Shown here: positions 55,007-63,950 of the stretch, piece after piece
Layout: the number at the start of each line of letters is the position of its first letter
Position numbering within the stretch: the first letter of the stretch is position 1
DNA from: Pseudomonas sp. RIT-PI-AD
Lineage (GTDB): Bacteria; Pseudomonadota; Gammaproteobacteria; Pseudomonadales; Pseudomonadaceae
Direction of reading: 5' to 3'
DNA: 64,000 nucleotides
NCBI RefSeq assembly: GCF_025642785.1
Contig: NZ_JANZKU010000016.1
Location: 47,612 to 111,611, forward strand
Notes under the pieces: generated by a model
Told to the model about the DNA's origin: nothing
Seen by the model: the letters and a program-made list of their open reading frames with translations, nothing else
Database searches by the model: none
Made by a program: the position numbers and the translations under genes

Positions 55007-58000
55007 ATGAAAATCGTCAACCATGGCTTGGGTATCCACGAACGTGAAGTCCCAGGGATCGACTACTTCCAAAAGAATCTCCCCGAAGATTGGGTTGGCC
55101 ACACCAATCTGGACTTGTCGCTTCCTCAGGGGCCGCGTGAAATCGACGTAATCCTCTTTGCCAATGATCGTATTTACCTTGTTGACCTTAAAGATGGTCA
55201 TGGGCGTTACGAAAGCAAAAATGGCGATTGGTTTCTCAACGGAAAGCCTCAAGAAGGGCGATCCCCAGTAAAGAAAATCCTCGAAACAGCAAGGCAGGTG
55301 ATGATTCTTCTTCGCGAGCATTTGGCTGAATTGGCTAAGCGCACGGGACATCCAAAACTTCCGACCCCACGCATCGAAGGCGTAGTTGTTTTGACCGGAA
55401 GCTCTGACCTCAGCGGCATTGCTCCAACTGAAAACTGTCAGGTTTTTACGCTAAAAAATTTCGTGGACACGGTCACTGATACCCGAAAGCGTCTTGCTCG
55501 CTTCGCTGCAGTCAACTCTGACTTCGTTTCGCGACCAGTGAATTCGACCGAATGGAAGCCGCGACTGGAGAGGTTCTTTAATGTAAGAGATGGACTCTTT
55601 AAAGAAGGGATGCGCCACTATGGGGGCTATGTCGTCATCGGGTCTGGCGAGTCTGTGTATGAGCATGAAAAGGGAATTTATAAGGAGTTCAACGTTCAAG
55701 ATGACTCCGCCGCTCAAGCAGTAGGCCTCCTTCGCCGGTGGGATTTTAGCAAGGCAGATACGCGATTTCAGACAGAAAAGGGACGCGCGGAAATTGCAGG
55801 ACGCGAGCGCAAAGTAATTGCGTGGCTAAACGATCGTAGTACTGCCACTGAGCAGACTGTTCTACAGGTTAAAGCCTTCGACCTAGAGGCAGGTGTCGAC
55901 AACTGGGAGGTCTACGAGCGTCGTCGCAATATGAGGCGTCTGTCGGACTTCGCAATCAGCGAACTGCCATTTCTTCGGCCAAAGGAGCGGCTTGAGTTAG
56001 TACGACAGATGCTCTCTCAAGCCAAAACGCTCCACTCCTATGACGCTGCGCATCTGGACCTTGGGCCGCACAGCGTTTGGGTAGACGCACCTTCCGTCGT
56101 ACGCTTTTCTCACTTGATGTCAGCCCGGTATCCGGAAGCCAATTCGCTACGTGAATCCAGGTACCAGTTTCTTTCCAGTGTGCAAACACCCGAAGAGGCC
56201 CTTGATGTGACATCTAGCGCACCACAGAAGGATGTTTACCATCTAGGGTGTTTGATGCACCTTTTCCTTTACGAGCGCCTTCCACAGTCAGTCAAAAATG
56301 AACCGCCTGAATGGAACTCTGATGTAGATCCTGATGGCACGTATCAACTGGTTTACGAGGTCTTGGAGCGCTCGCTATCCTGGGAGGCCTCGGAGCGTTT
56401 TGAGAATGCCTCACAGATGCTAGATCGCTTCAATTCGCTCTTGAGCAATCAGGTGAACGGAGCTGCCGTTTTGAAGCGACTCGAGCGCTTCAAAACTGTG
56501 GACGGGCAGATGGAGCTTTCTCTGGAGTATCCGTTCAAGGAGGCGCTGAAGAAAGACAATTATGTGCTCATGTGGTTGTCGGAAAAAGCTGGCGAACGCC
56601 TGGTTGTGAAGCTCTGGAAAAGAACCTCATGGAGCGATGGAGATTCAGACTACCCTCGGATACTGGACTTTCTGGAGAAAGCACAAGAACTTTCCTATTC
56701 ACCTCCGCCTTCATGCGTTCCGATCAAGAGCGCTATTTGGCTTGGCGATGGGATCGTCATTACTCAAGTGCATGTTGACGGGCCGAATCTGGCTGAACAT
56801 GCGTTGATGCGAGATCGAGCAGGACTTTGCACTCACTCTGTTCTTTCGTTTTTGCTGGCTCTTGTACGTAGCATTATGGGAATGCATGACTCGGGTGCTG
56901 CTCATGGAGATCTGAAACCCAGCAACGTCCTTGTCACTGATGAACCCTTTACCCCTCATTTCATTGACTACCACGATTTCTCATGTGCGGCCGATGGAGA
57001 GGTTCAGACGTCATCATATTCGCCTGTTAAAGGCGGGCGGTTTGAGCGTGACCGTTTTGCTGTAACGGTGATGTGTGAAGAAATTCTGGATGGTTTGGAC
57101 ATTACATCAGAGGACCTGCAGCGCATTGTGACAGCCATTCAGGTGTGTCAGGGTAAGTCGCCTGAGAACGCGACCCTGCACCCTCTCGCCGATGCTCTGG
57201 CAAAGGTGCTTGCACCTGAACCTCCAAAAGTGATCCGGCATTTATCCATTGGCCTGCCAAGCGCTGAGACCGGCGAACTGCTCTCTGATGAAGGAGTGTT
57301 TGGCTACGGATTCGACCGGGGACAATTCTTCATTCGTGGTGCCACTCAGGCAATTTTCTTCAGAACGAAGGGAAGCCAGATCAAATTTGCTCGGATTTCT
57401 GCGACCTCTCATCTGACGAATAAGATTCTTTCACTACGCCAGCATGGATCGCTCCCCCTCGAGATTCAGGTTGTCGGAGGCGTCTCTAACTCCTTTGGCG
57501 ACTTCCAGGCGCTGTTCCATGAAGAGCCTTTTGCAGCTCTACTTTCCGGTTCAGAGGTCGACGATGCAGCCGTTACCGAGAGATTAGATGAGGAGGATCA
57601 GGAGCAGCCAGAGGAGCTGCTAACTGAGGCAGAGACTGATGAGGACGCGATTACCGAGCTTGTAAACAGCCAAATTGAGCGCGCGTTCACCAGTGTCCCT
57701 GAGTTGTGGCGCAAGCTTGTCGATGTCGAGAAAGACCTAACCATTGAAGCCGTTGCGTTGGGAATCAGCAGCTTCCGAAAAGAAACAAAACTCCATGTCG
57801 TCCCAATCGTCCTTGAGTGCGGAACTTTCGACTTTGATCGGAGCGACCGAGTCTATGTTGAACGTTTGAGCAAGAGGGGGTGGAGGAGGATAGGCCTGCT
57901 TGACGTCAGTAGTTCTAACGACACAACAGTCTTCATTGACGCCGAGGGTTGGTTGTCCGCCAGCGGTAATCTTGTCGATTCGGACCAAAGGCTTCGCTTC

Positions 58001-59989
58001 CAGAGTCATATGGAGCAAGCCAATATAGACCGACGGGTATCTGCAGTTTCACGCATTCTGGAACGGCGGTCGGCGGTGAGGAACCTAATCGATTATTTCA
58101 ATCCCGACAGCAATGCTCAGGTGAAATACGAACCCATTTATGTCGATGTTGAAGAGATTCGGACCCTGTATGGCTTTAACCAGAGTCAAGCAGAGGCATT
58201 CGCGGATCTTTTCAGGGTTCGCCCGCTCGGCCTTTTGCAAGGTCCGCCTGGGACAGGCAAAACTCTGTTCATTGGTGCGCTGATCCACTACGCCTTGACG
58301 AAGGGGTACGTGCGAAATGTCCTGCTCTCAAGTCAGTCACACGAAGCCGTGAATAACGCAGCTGAAGCCGTTTTGAAGCTATATCCGACGCCACTGGAAG
58401 CTCCGAGCATTATCCGCGTAGGCCATGAGCCAAACGTGTCGGAGCGTCTACTTCCATTCCACGTCGCGCGTGTGGAGCAACTCTACAAAGACAAATTCCA
58501 AGCGACACTAAAAGATCGATTACTCACATCAGCGAAGGCGATCGGAATTCCTCTGGAAGTGGCATCAACATTCACGCTGCTTGAAATCACCATACGGCCC
58601 GTTGTTGAACAGATAAATAGACTGGCCGAGGATAAAGAAGCTGACGGTGCAGTGGATCGAATCCATAGCCTTCTAGGGACTCTAGAAACGCTGAACATTG
58701 ATTACGAACTCGGGCTTGAGATATCAGAAATGAGGGATCTTCCCTATTCGGATCTACTTGACCGTTTCTTCCACACAGTAGCGGGCAGGAATAAGTGTTC
58801 ACTGGACAACGTGGCAAAATTTCGAGCTGTGGCCAGATTGACACGAGATATTATCGGGAGTGTCTCCACTACCGAGCGTAGTTTCGAGACTTTCCTCGCC
58901 GGCACCAGGCAGATCGTTGCTGGCACTTGTGTCGGTCTCGGTCGCTCATCACTTGGGCTAACGTCCACTGTTTTCGACTTGGTTGTAATTGATGAAGCTG
59001 CCCGATCCACAGCAAGTGAGCTTGCTGTACCAATGCAAGCCGGTCGTTGGGTGGTGCTTGTCGGTGATCAGGAACAGCTCGAGCCGCGGTTCAAGGAAAA
59101 TGTCGTCTCTACGGTTGTGGATGCCACCGGCTTTGCTGCCAACGAGATCGTGAAAAGCGACTTCGAACGAGTATTCGAGTCTCCTCTTGGTAAGCAGATA
59201 GGCAGGAGGATTACAACTCAATACCGCATGCTACCGCCAATTGGACGCGTGGTTTCCAGTGCGTTTTATGACGGCGACTTGGAACCAGGTCGCGAAACCC
59301 CCAAAATCAATCCTGAGGTATTCCCTGATAGTCTGAAACACCCACTAACTTGGGTTTACACGGATGAGCTCAAAAAGGAGTCCTACCAGAAGCCGGAAGT
59401 AGGTAAGTCTCGGAAGTCGCTTACGAACCCCAAAGAGATTGAGCTCATCATGGGGATGATCCTTGAATGGGACAAATGCATCAGGTTTGTTCAGTGGCTT
59501 GAAGGTCGAGAAAACCCCGATCACGCTATTGGCGTCATTTGTACCTATGGAGCTCAGGCGTCGGCTCTAAGGAATAAGCTTCGGGTTGCAGGCTTGAGTA
59601 ATGTTATGCGGCATGCCATCAAAATCGACACAGTGGACAGCTATCAGGGAAAAGAGAACCTTGTCGTGATTCTATCTCTGGTTCGGAACAATGCGGATGG
59701 ATCTCTGGTGGAGGGGGAGCCTTCCATCAGACCTGGCTTCATGGGAAGGCCCAACCGGATCAACGTTGCAGTTAGCCGGGCAATGGACAGGCTGATAATC
59801 GTTGGTGCCAAGCAACGTTGGGCGTCAGGTGGACCGATGGCAAACCTGATTGAAAAATTCAATGTAGAAGTTGAGACCGGTGGAGCAGTTTTTGTTGAAG
59901 CCGAACAGCTACTGGAGCAACAGCGGGCAGCTCTTGGGGCGTCAGCGCAATCGTTCAAGGCGAGAAAAGATAAGAGGGTGGTGTCATGA
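55007..59989 (+). CDS. NERD nuclease-dual kinase-SF1 helicase fusion protein
   Basis: 1,660 residues; candidate antiphage effector. Domains: NERD-type nuclease fold with E45-x-D47 (REIDVIL) and D60-x-K62 (YLVDLKDG); first kinase-like domain (about 200-500) with K226, a catalytic-loop-like HLDLGPHSVWV at 349 (the usual Lys replaced by Gly) and DVYHLG at 409; second kinase domain (about 515-745) with K535 (VVKLW), HGDLKPSNVL (H633, D635, K637) and D654 as the DFG aspartate; a beta-rich region and acidic linker (about 845-885); UPF1-like SF1 helicase with GPPGTGKT (1079-1086), DEAA (1329), GDQEQLEP (1353), QYRM (1405) and NVAVSRA (1586). ATG 55007 follows AAAGGG and is preferred to TTG 54947, which lies in the palindrome. 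Overlaps the next gene by ATGA. Confidence 0.9.
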   Translation: MKIVNHGLGIHEREVPGIDYFQKNLPEDWVGHTNLDLSLPQGPREIDVILFANDRIYLVDLKDGHGRYESKNGDWFLNGKPQEGRSPVKKILETARQVMILLREHLAELAKRTGHPKLPTPRIEGVVVLTGSSDLSGIAPTENCQVFTLKNFVDTVTDTRKRLARFAAVNSDFVSRPVNSTEWKPRLERFFNVRDGLFKEGMRHYGGYVVIGSGESVYEHEKGIYKEFNVQDDSAAQAVGLLRRWDFSKADTRFQTEKGRAEIAGRERKVIAWLNDRSTATEQTVLQVKAFDLEAGVDNWEVYERRRNMRRLSDFAISELPFLRPKERLELVRQMLSQAKTLHSYDAAHLDLGPHSVWVDAPSVVRFSHLMSARYPEANSLRESRYQFLSSVQTPEEALDVTSSAPQKDVYHLGCLMHLFLYERLPQSVKNEPPEWNSDVDPDGTYQLVYEVLERSLSWEASERFENASQMLDRFNSLLSNQVNGAAVLKRLERFKTVDGQMELSLEYPFKEALKKDNYVLMWLSEKAGERLVVKLWKRTSWSDGDSDYPRILDFLEKAQELSYSPPPSCVPIKSAIWLGDGIVITQVHVDGPNLAEHALMRDRAGLCTHSVLSFLLALVRSIMGMHDSGAAHGDLKPSNVLVTDEPFTPHFIDYHDFSCAADGEVQTSSYSPVKGGRFERDRFAVTVMCEEILDGLDITSEDLQRIVTAIQVCQGKSPENATLHPLADALAKVLAPEPPKVIRHLSIGLPSAETGELLSDEGVFGYGFDRGQFFIRGATQAIFFRTKGSQIKFARISATSHLTNKILSLRQHGSLPLEIQVVGGVSNSFGDFQALFHEEPFAALLSGSEVDDAAVTERLDEEDQEQPEELLTEAETDEDAITELVNSQIERAFTSVPELWRKLVDVEKDLTIEAVALGISSFRKETKLHVVPIVLECGTFDFDRSDRVYVERLSKRGWRRIGLLDVSSSNDTTVFIDAEGWLSASGNLVDSDQRLRFQSHMEQANIDRRVSAVSRILERRSAVRNLIDYFNPDSNAQVKYEPIYVDVEEIRTLYGFNQSQAEAFADLFRVRPLGLLQGPPGTGKTLFIGALIHYALTKGYVRNVLLSSQSHEAVNNAAEAVLKLYPTPLEAPSIIRVGHEPNVSERLLPFHVARVEQLYKDKFQATLKDRLLTSAKAIGIPLEVASTFTLLEITIRPVVEQINRLAEDKEADGAVDRIHSLLGTLETLNIDYELGLEISEMRDLPYSDLLDRFFHTVAGRNKCSLDNVAKFRAVARLTRDIIGSVSTTERSFETFLAGTRQIVAGTCVGLGRSSLGLTSTVFDLVVIDEAARSTASELAVPMQAGRWVVLVGDQEQLEPRFKENVVSTVVDATGFAANEIVKSDFERVFESPLGKQIGRRITTQYRMLPPIGRVVSSAFYDGDLEPGRETPKINPEVFPDSLKHPLTWVYTDELKKESYQKPEVGKSRKSLTNPKEIELIMGMILEWDKCIRFVQWLEGRENPDHAIGVICTYGAQASALRNKLRVAGLSNVMRHAIKIDTVDSYQGKENLVVILSLVRNNADGSLVEGEPSIRPGFMGRPNRINVAVSRAMDRLIIVGAKQRWASGGPMANLIEKFNVEVETGGAVFVEAEQLLEQQRAALGASAQSFKARKDKRVVS

Positions 59990-61437
59990 TCGGAACTCTG
60001 ACCCTTAATAGGATCGCCGAAACGCCCGATGACGAGGAAGTAGCAGATGTTGTCATCGGTGTTTATGACGCTCTGTTGCCGGGTAGGAACTACAAGATCG
60101 AGCACAAGGTCGCTGAAGTTGGCAAAGTATCCCTGACAACCGAATTTCTTGTGCGCCTGATCTACTCAGTTGACGGGATGCCTGAAGCTGAGGTTGCCAA
60201 GTTTTTCGATTTCTCCCCCCAGGAAATGACTTTCCTGCTTAACGATGCAGTCAGCCTTGGTTATGTGAGCCGAGACTCAGGCCGGCTTAGGATTACTCGT
60301 GCTGGTCGAGACCTATTCTTAACAGGGGGCGACGAACCGCAGATTTTTAATGTTGAGAAACGCACGTCGACAGTCGGTTTTGACCTCATTTCTTTTGCCC
60401 CACAACGCTGGGATAGGACCGAGGCGTTCGACCATTGCCTACACTCTCTCGAAATGGACACGGAAATGGTCAGTAACGCGAGTGGGAAGATACCTGGCTC
60501 ATTCAAGCGCCATTTCACTGAGCTCAATACAAGGAAAGGGGCACGAGCGTATTTAAAGCGTTCGTTGTATTCGATTGACGCCGTAACACCTGCTGAGAAA
60601 TTCTCGGCATTGGTGCCTGTGTTCGTGAAAGCTCCGAGAGCAACCCTTACCCAAGGGGCAGCAAATCTCCTTGAGTGGCGGCCAGAGGATGAGCTTGATG
60701 ACCGGTCTGGGGTTGCCGCTGCAGTCGGGAACTTTGTAGATGATCTGCGGATCCAGGTAGCCGATACAGCGATTAATGAATACCGGTTGCTGATCGAACT
60801 CGCACCAGAATTCTTTCGCAGCTACACGGTAAAGAGTGAGTTTTCAGTTTTACGATACCAACGTTATGCCTTGGGTATGAAAGAGCACAGGTTTCATAAG
60901 CTTAGGAAAACCATACCAGTTATCGGCCCGTTCTTTTCGCCAATCAACTCAGGGGTTCTTGACCTAGCGGTGAACCAGGCAGTGAAGTACACGCCAGCGA
61001 GCTTTCTTCCTAGTAAAATCTACTGGAAAGCCCCTAGAAGACCATATTGGGGGACTACTTGGGTTCTACCCTCGATCCTGGAAAAGGTTCAAGAGCGGAT
61101 TGTTGAAAAACTAGGTACCGAAGATCTCCCCCCCGAAACGGTATTGCTGCTTGAGAGTCATGCGCAGGGGCCGATCAAGGCTTTTACCAAGACGCAAATT
61201 TTCTCGAACGGAGGTCCGCCTGATTCGGTTGAGATATTCCTTGTACCTGGCGTAGCCGCTGGCGTCCTGATTCACTTGCCGGGGACTGCTACCTACGGCC
61301 ATGCAGTTCCACTGGGTTTCATAAGTGTTGACCCGCATGTGGTTAGTCGGACGGAGGAATATCTCTCGCAGTTTGGAGAGATAGAAGTTCCGAAAGAGCG
61401 TGTTTCGGAAGAGGACATTGATCTTCCTGAAGAGTAA
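59986..61437 (+). CDS. Winged-helix-like partner of the helicase-kinase protein, unknown
   Basis: 483 residues. Residues ~50-110 look like a winged helix (TTEFLVRLIYSVDGMPEAEV.., LLNDAVSLGYVSRDSGRLRITRAGR). The rest is mixed alpha/beta with a GFDLISFAPQRWDR segment and an acidic C-terminus (SEEDIDLPEE). No HxKxxxxD phospholipase D motif, nuclease or Walker motif was found. Its ATG lies in the stop of the upstream gene (ATGA), so the two are translationally coupled and likely form one system. Family not recognised. Confidence 0.85.
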   Translation: MIGTLTLNRIAETPDDEEVADVVIGVYDALLPGRNYKIEHKVAEVGKVSLTTEFLVRLIYSVDGMPEAEVAKFFDFSPQEMTFLLNDAVSLGYVSRDSGRLRITRAGRDLFLTGGDEPQIFNVEKRTSTVGFDLISFAPQRWDRTEAFDHCLHSLEMDTEMVSNASGKIPGSFKRHFTELNTRKGARAYLKRSLYSIDAVTPAEKFSALVPVFVKAPRATLTQGAANLLEWRPEDELDDRSGVAAAVGNFVDDLRIQVADTAINEYRLLIELAPEFFRSYTVKSEFSVLRYQRYALGMKEHRFHKLRKTIPVIGPFFSPINSGVLDLAVNQAVKYTPASFLPSKIYWKAPRRPYWGTTWVLPSILEKVQERIVEKLGTEDLPPETVLLLESHAQGPIKAFTKTQIFSNGGPPDSVEIFLVPGVAAGVLIHLPGTATYGHAVPLGFISVDPHVVSRTEEYLSQFGEIEVPKERVSEEDIDLPEE

Positions 61438-61485
61438 AAGCTGGGCTTGGCAGAGCTGGCCATGTGCTCGCCAAGCGTTATCATA

Positions 61486-61770
61486 CTAGGTCGGTTGTGG
61501 TGTCATTTGTCGGCTCATGAATTGGTTGTAGCTATCAGTAAAACCTGATCTGAATTGGTCGGTGTACAGTGGGGTTGCTTCTCTGTTGAGCAGCTCAAGG
61601 TTTTCATAGTTAACCTCTGAGCGGAACACCGTCCCCTCGTAGAAGTTAAGCTGAGGGGTGGATGGTAAGCCTAGTCTGGGAGCGTTCAGAGTGAGCGGGC
61701 CCAATACTTTCGCAGCCTTGGCTGGATCATCAACGTTTCCTTTGAGAAACCGGTTAAGGCCAGAGATCAT
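61486..61770 (-). CDS. Hypothetical protein (94 aa)
   Basis: Reads MISGLNRFLKGNVDD.., ending FMSRQMTPQPT. Composition looks coding; no motifs. It starts 8 bases after the stop of the upstream 99-aa frame and in a different frame, so the two are either an operon pair or halves of a frameshifted gene. Confidence 0.55.
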   Translation of the reverse strand: MISGLNRFLKGNVDDPAKAAKVLGPLTLNAPRLGLPSTPQLNFYEGTVFRSEVNYENLELLNREATPLYTDQFRSGFTDSYNQFMSRQMTPQPT

Positions 61771-61778
61771 TAAGTCAG

Positions 61779-62078
61779 CTACCTGGAGTCCAAGTGTGTT
61801 TTAGAACCATCGAAATTTGAATCGTGATCTAGCAGTTTATGGAAGTCAAAACTCATCGTGGAGCTTGTAATCTCGGAATAGTCCATCCCGTAGATTTTCT
61901 TTCGCTCTGCCAGCTCCTCCTGACTCATTGGGGCAAATGGCGTCGATCCGCCATAGTTTTTGAGAAAATACCTGAAGTCACTCTTTGCAGTGATCGGGAT
62001 GCCTCTGAGTTCTCTTTTGAAATTTGCCTGAACAAATGGAGGCATCAGCGCTAAATACAGGGTCTCGAATACCTTCAT
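61779..62078 (-). CDS. Hypothetical protein (about 99 aa), start uncertain
   Basis: From ATG 62078 it reads MKVFETLYLALMPPFV.., with an N-terminal hydrophobic stretch, then FLKNYGGSTPFAP and a charged C-terminus. GGGAG abuts this ATG, so the true start may be further upstream (the frame stays open to 62408, but there it runs antisense to the membrane-protein gene). Unknown family. Confidence 0.5.
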   Translation of the reverse strand: MKVFETLYLALMPPFVQANFKRELRGIPITAKSDFRYFLKNYGGSTPFAPMSQEELAERKKIYGMDYSEITSSTMSFDFHKLLDHDSNFDGSKTHLDSR

Positions 62079-62211
62079 CTCCCGATTTTTTGATCGATGA
62101 CCCACGAAAACCGGGAAAGCTCTTTGGGGGATCAATAACTGCTGTTGGTTACAGGATGTCAATAACGCGGTGGATATGGAATTATTGGCCGCTCCGAATA
62201 TATAAGGAAGA

Positions 62212-63762
62212 ATGCTGTTGTCTGCTACTAAGGATCTCATTTCCCTGCACTTGGATAAGGCAGCGGCGCAACTGCGTGCCGAGGCGCTTGAGCAAAACCG
62301 GGCCCTCCACCTGGAATTGCAAGAGCTCAAGTCGTCCAGCGCTCTTCTGCTCCACGAAGTCCAGAGCCAGATCGGCAATGCCGAGGCTAAGATCTCCGAG
62401 CGGGCCATTGAGAAGACACTGTCGATTCTTCATCACATCAAGCAGTGGATTCTCGCGGTCGGAACCTTCATCACCCTGGCATTGGCCGTGGGAGCATTCT
62501 TTGGCTACAAGAACCTTGCCGACAGTTTGACAAACACCTTCACGAACAAGGTTGATCGGTGGTTGCGCTTCGAGGACGGTGATAGCGATGAAAGCAAGAC
62601 GCTTGATGCAATGCGCACCCAAGCGCTGCTGGACGCCTACATGGTGCGTTTCGCTCGTGAGCGTGTGGATGGGCGCAATGGTTCATTGTCTCTGACGGAA
62701 GCTGAGCGGCAGCGTCTACTCGCGATCCTTCAAGATCCCTCATCGGATGTCGGGCAGTTCTCCGACGCGTTGACCATCATTACCCGCAGTCGTGGGCTGT
62801 TCGCGCCGGCCTGGATGGAGGATCCAACCGGTAAAGCCCTTGCCCAACTGGTGAACGAGTCGTCTTTGAGCCAGCACAAGCGGGTGTTGCTGCTGGAGCG
62901 CCTGAAATTCGACCGTGCTTTCCTACCGTTCTCGCGCACCCTCGTCACTGATGCAGATAACGTTTGGTCTATGAAAATGCTGGCATTCGATAACCTCAAA
63001 CTGTTCGAAGATCCTATGGCCTTGGAGTTCGCCCGAGCCAATGTGGGCAAGGTGGACCGTTATTATCGTTCCCAACTGGCGCTCTATATCGCGCAGGAGA
63101 CAGGGTCTTACGTGGCGGTGAACGAATATGCACAGTTCCTGCGCCAGACAAAGCCAGAGCTGTGGCAGTCCGATCTTTTGGGACTAGTGGCAGGCCTGGG
63201 TGGAATCTTGCCAAGCAATGGTGAGTTGCCGCTGGAGGATATCAGCGCCCTGATCGCTGATAGTGTGCTGCTGGGGGCAGGCATTCGCCTGACTGATCTG
63301 TTAGGTTCCAGACGCTTGGCGCTTGAGCTGGATGGAGGCTACGCAGCGCTGGTTGAGCCCGGCCGCTGGCTCAATGAGCCAAGCGTGATTGGTGCGATTA
63401 TCCGACATCGGCCACTTTCACCTGATTGGTTGGCCAGGGTGGTCTCGTTCTTCCAGGTCAATGACCAAGGTTACGAACTGGCGACGCTGCAACTAACGCT
63501 TCGAGACAAGGACCGCTTGCTGACGCAACAGGGTGCCGTCGGCGCCAGCGACGTGCGTGGCCAGGTGTGGTTGAGGGTTGAAACTGTTCCAGGGGGACAT
63601 CAGCTTAGCGCGACCTGGCGCGATGCGAACACAGGGCGGATATCGGCAAGCGTGATCGAGTCACCGCAGCGCTTGCCAAACAGCCTTTTTCAACTGTCGT
63701 TTGATCCTCAGTTGTTGAAAAGCCTGACCTATCAAACGCGCGTCTATGAAGACTACCTATGA
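62212..63762 (+). CDS. Membrane-anchored coiled-coil protein, unknown
   Basis: 516 residues. N-terminal coiled coil (about 1-70, rich in Leu/Glu/Gln), one membrane segment (about 78-97: WILAVGTFITLALAVGAFFGY), then a ~400-residue soluble helical domain resembling tetratricopeptide/HEAT-type scaffolds in composition, and a beta-rich C-terminus. ATG 62212 is only 1 base from AAGGAAG; TTG 62218 has better spacing and may be the real start. Probably a receptor- or sensor-like inner-membrane protein; role unknown. Confidence 0.75.
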   Translation: MLLSATKDLISLHLDKAAAQLRAEALEQNRALHLELQELKSSSALLLHEVQSQIGNAEAKISERAIEKTLSILHHIKQWILAVGTFITLALAVGAFFGYKNLADSLTNTFTNKVDRWLRFEDGDSDESKTLDAMRTQALLDAYMVRFARERVDGRNGSLSLTEAERQRLLAILQDPSSDVGQFSDALTIITRSRGLFAPAWMEDPTGKALAQLVNESSLSQHKRVLLLERLKFDRAFLPFSRTLVTDADNVWSMKMLAFDNLKLFEDPMALEFARANVGKVDRYYRSQLALYIAQETGSYVAVNEYAQFLRQTKPELWQSDLLGLVAGLGGILPSNGELPLEDISALIADSVLLGAGIRLTDLLGSRRLALELDGGYAALVEPGRWLNEPSVIGAIIRHRPLSPDWLARVVSFFQVNDQGYELATLQLTLRDKDRLLTQQGAVGASDVRGQVWLRVETVPGGHQLSATWRDANTGRISASVIESPQRLPNSLFQLSFDPQLLKSLTYQTRVYEDYL

Positions 63763-63832
63763 TTTGAAGAGGCGCTCAGCCTTGCTTGGTCTAGGGGGTG
63801 TAGAAGTTACTCAGCGAGTATCGCCAGCTGGG

Positions 63833-63950
63833 CATTCCAGCCCGGCCACACCTTCGCAGGACAAGGCTTTCTGCAGGCTGCACTCTCCAGCATTCCAGCA
63901 TTCCAGCATTCCAGCATTCCAGCATTCCAGCATTCCAGCATTCCAGCATT
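63833..63950. repeat. 8-bp tandem repeat CATTCCAG
   Basis: Seven perfect head-to-tail copies at 63891-63946 plus a partial copy to 63950, and a single outlying copy at 63833-63840. An array of short identical units like this can change copy number by slippage. It is not coding as far as can be seen. Confidence 0.9.

Noticed and set aside
55007..59989. BREX PglW
   Set aside because: NERD and kinase parts fit, but PglW lacks an SF1 helicase as far as I know and no PglX, PglZ or BrxC gene is near.
55007..61437. Mokosh system
   Set aside because: Helicase and kinase parts are similar in type, but no HxKxxxxD phospholipase D motif was found in either protein and a NERD domain is present.
63891..63950. 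CRISPR array
   Set aside because: Units are 8 bp with no spacers; no cas genes in the window.
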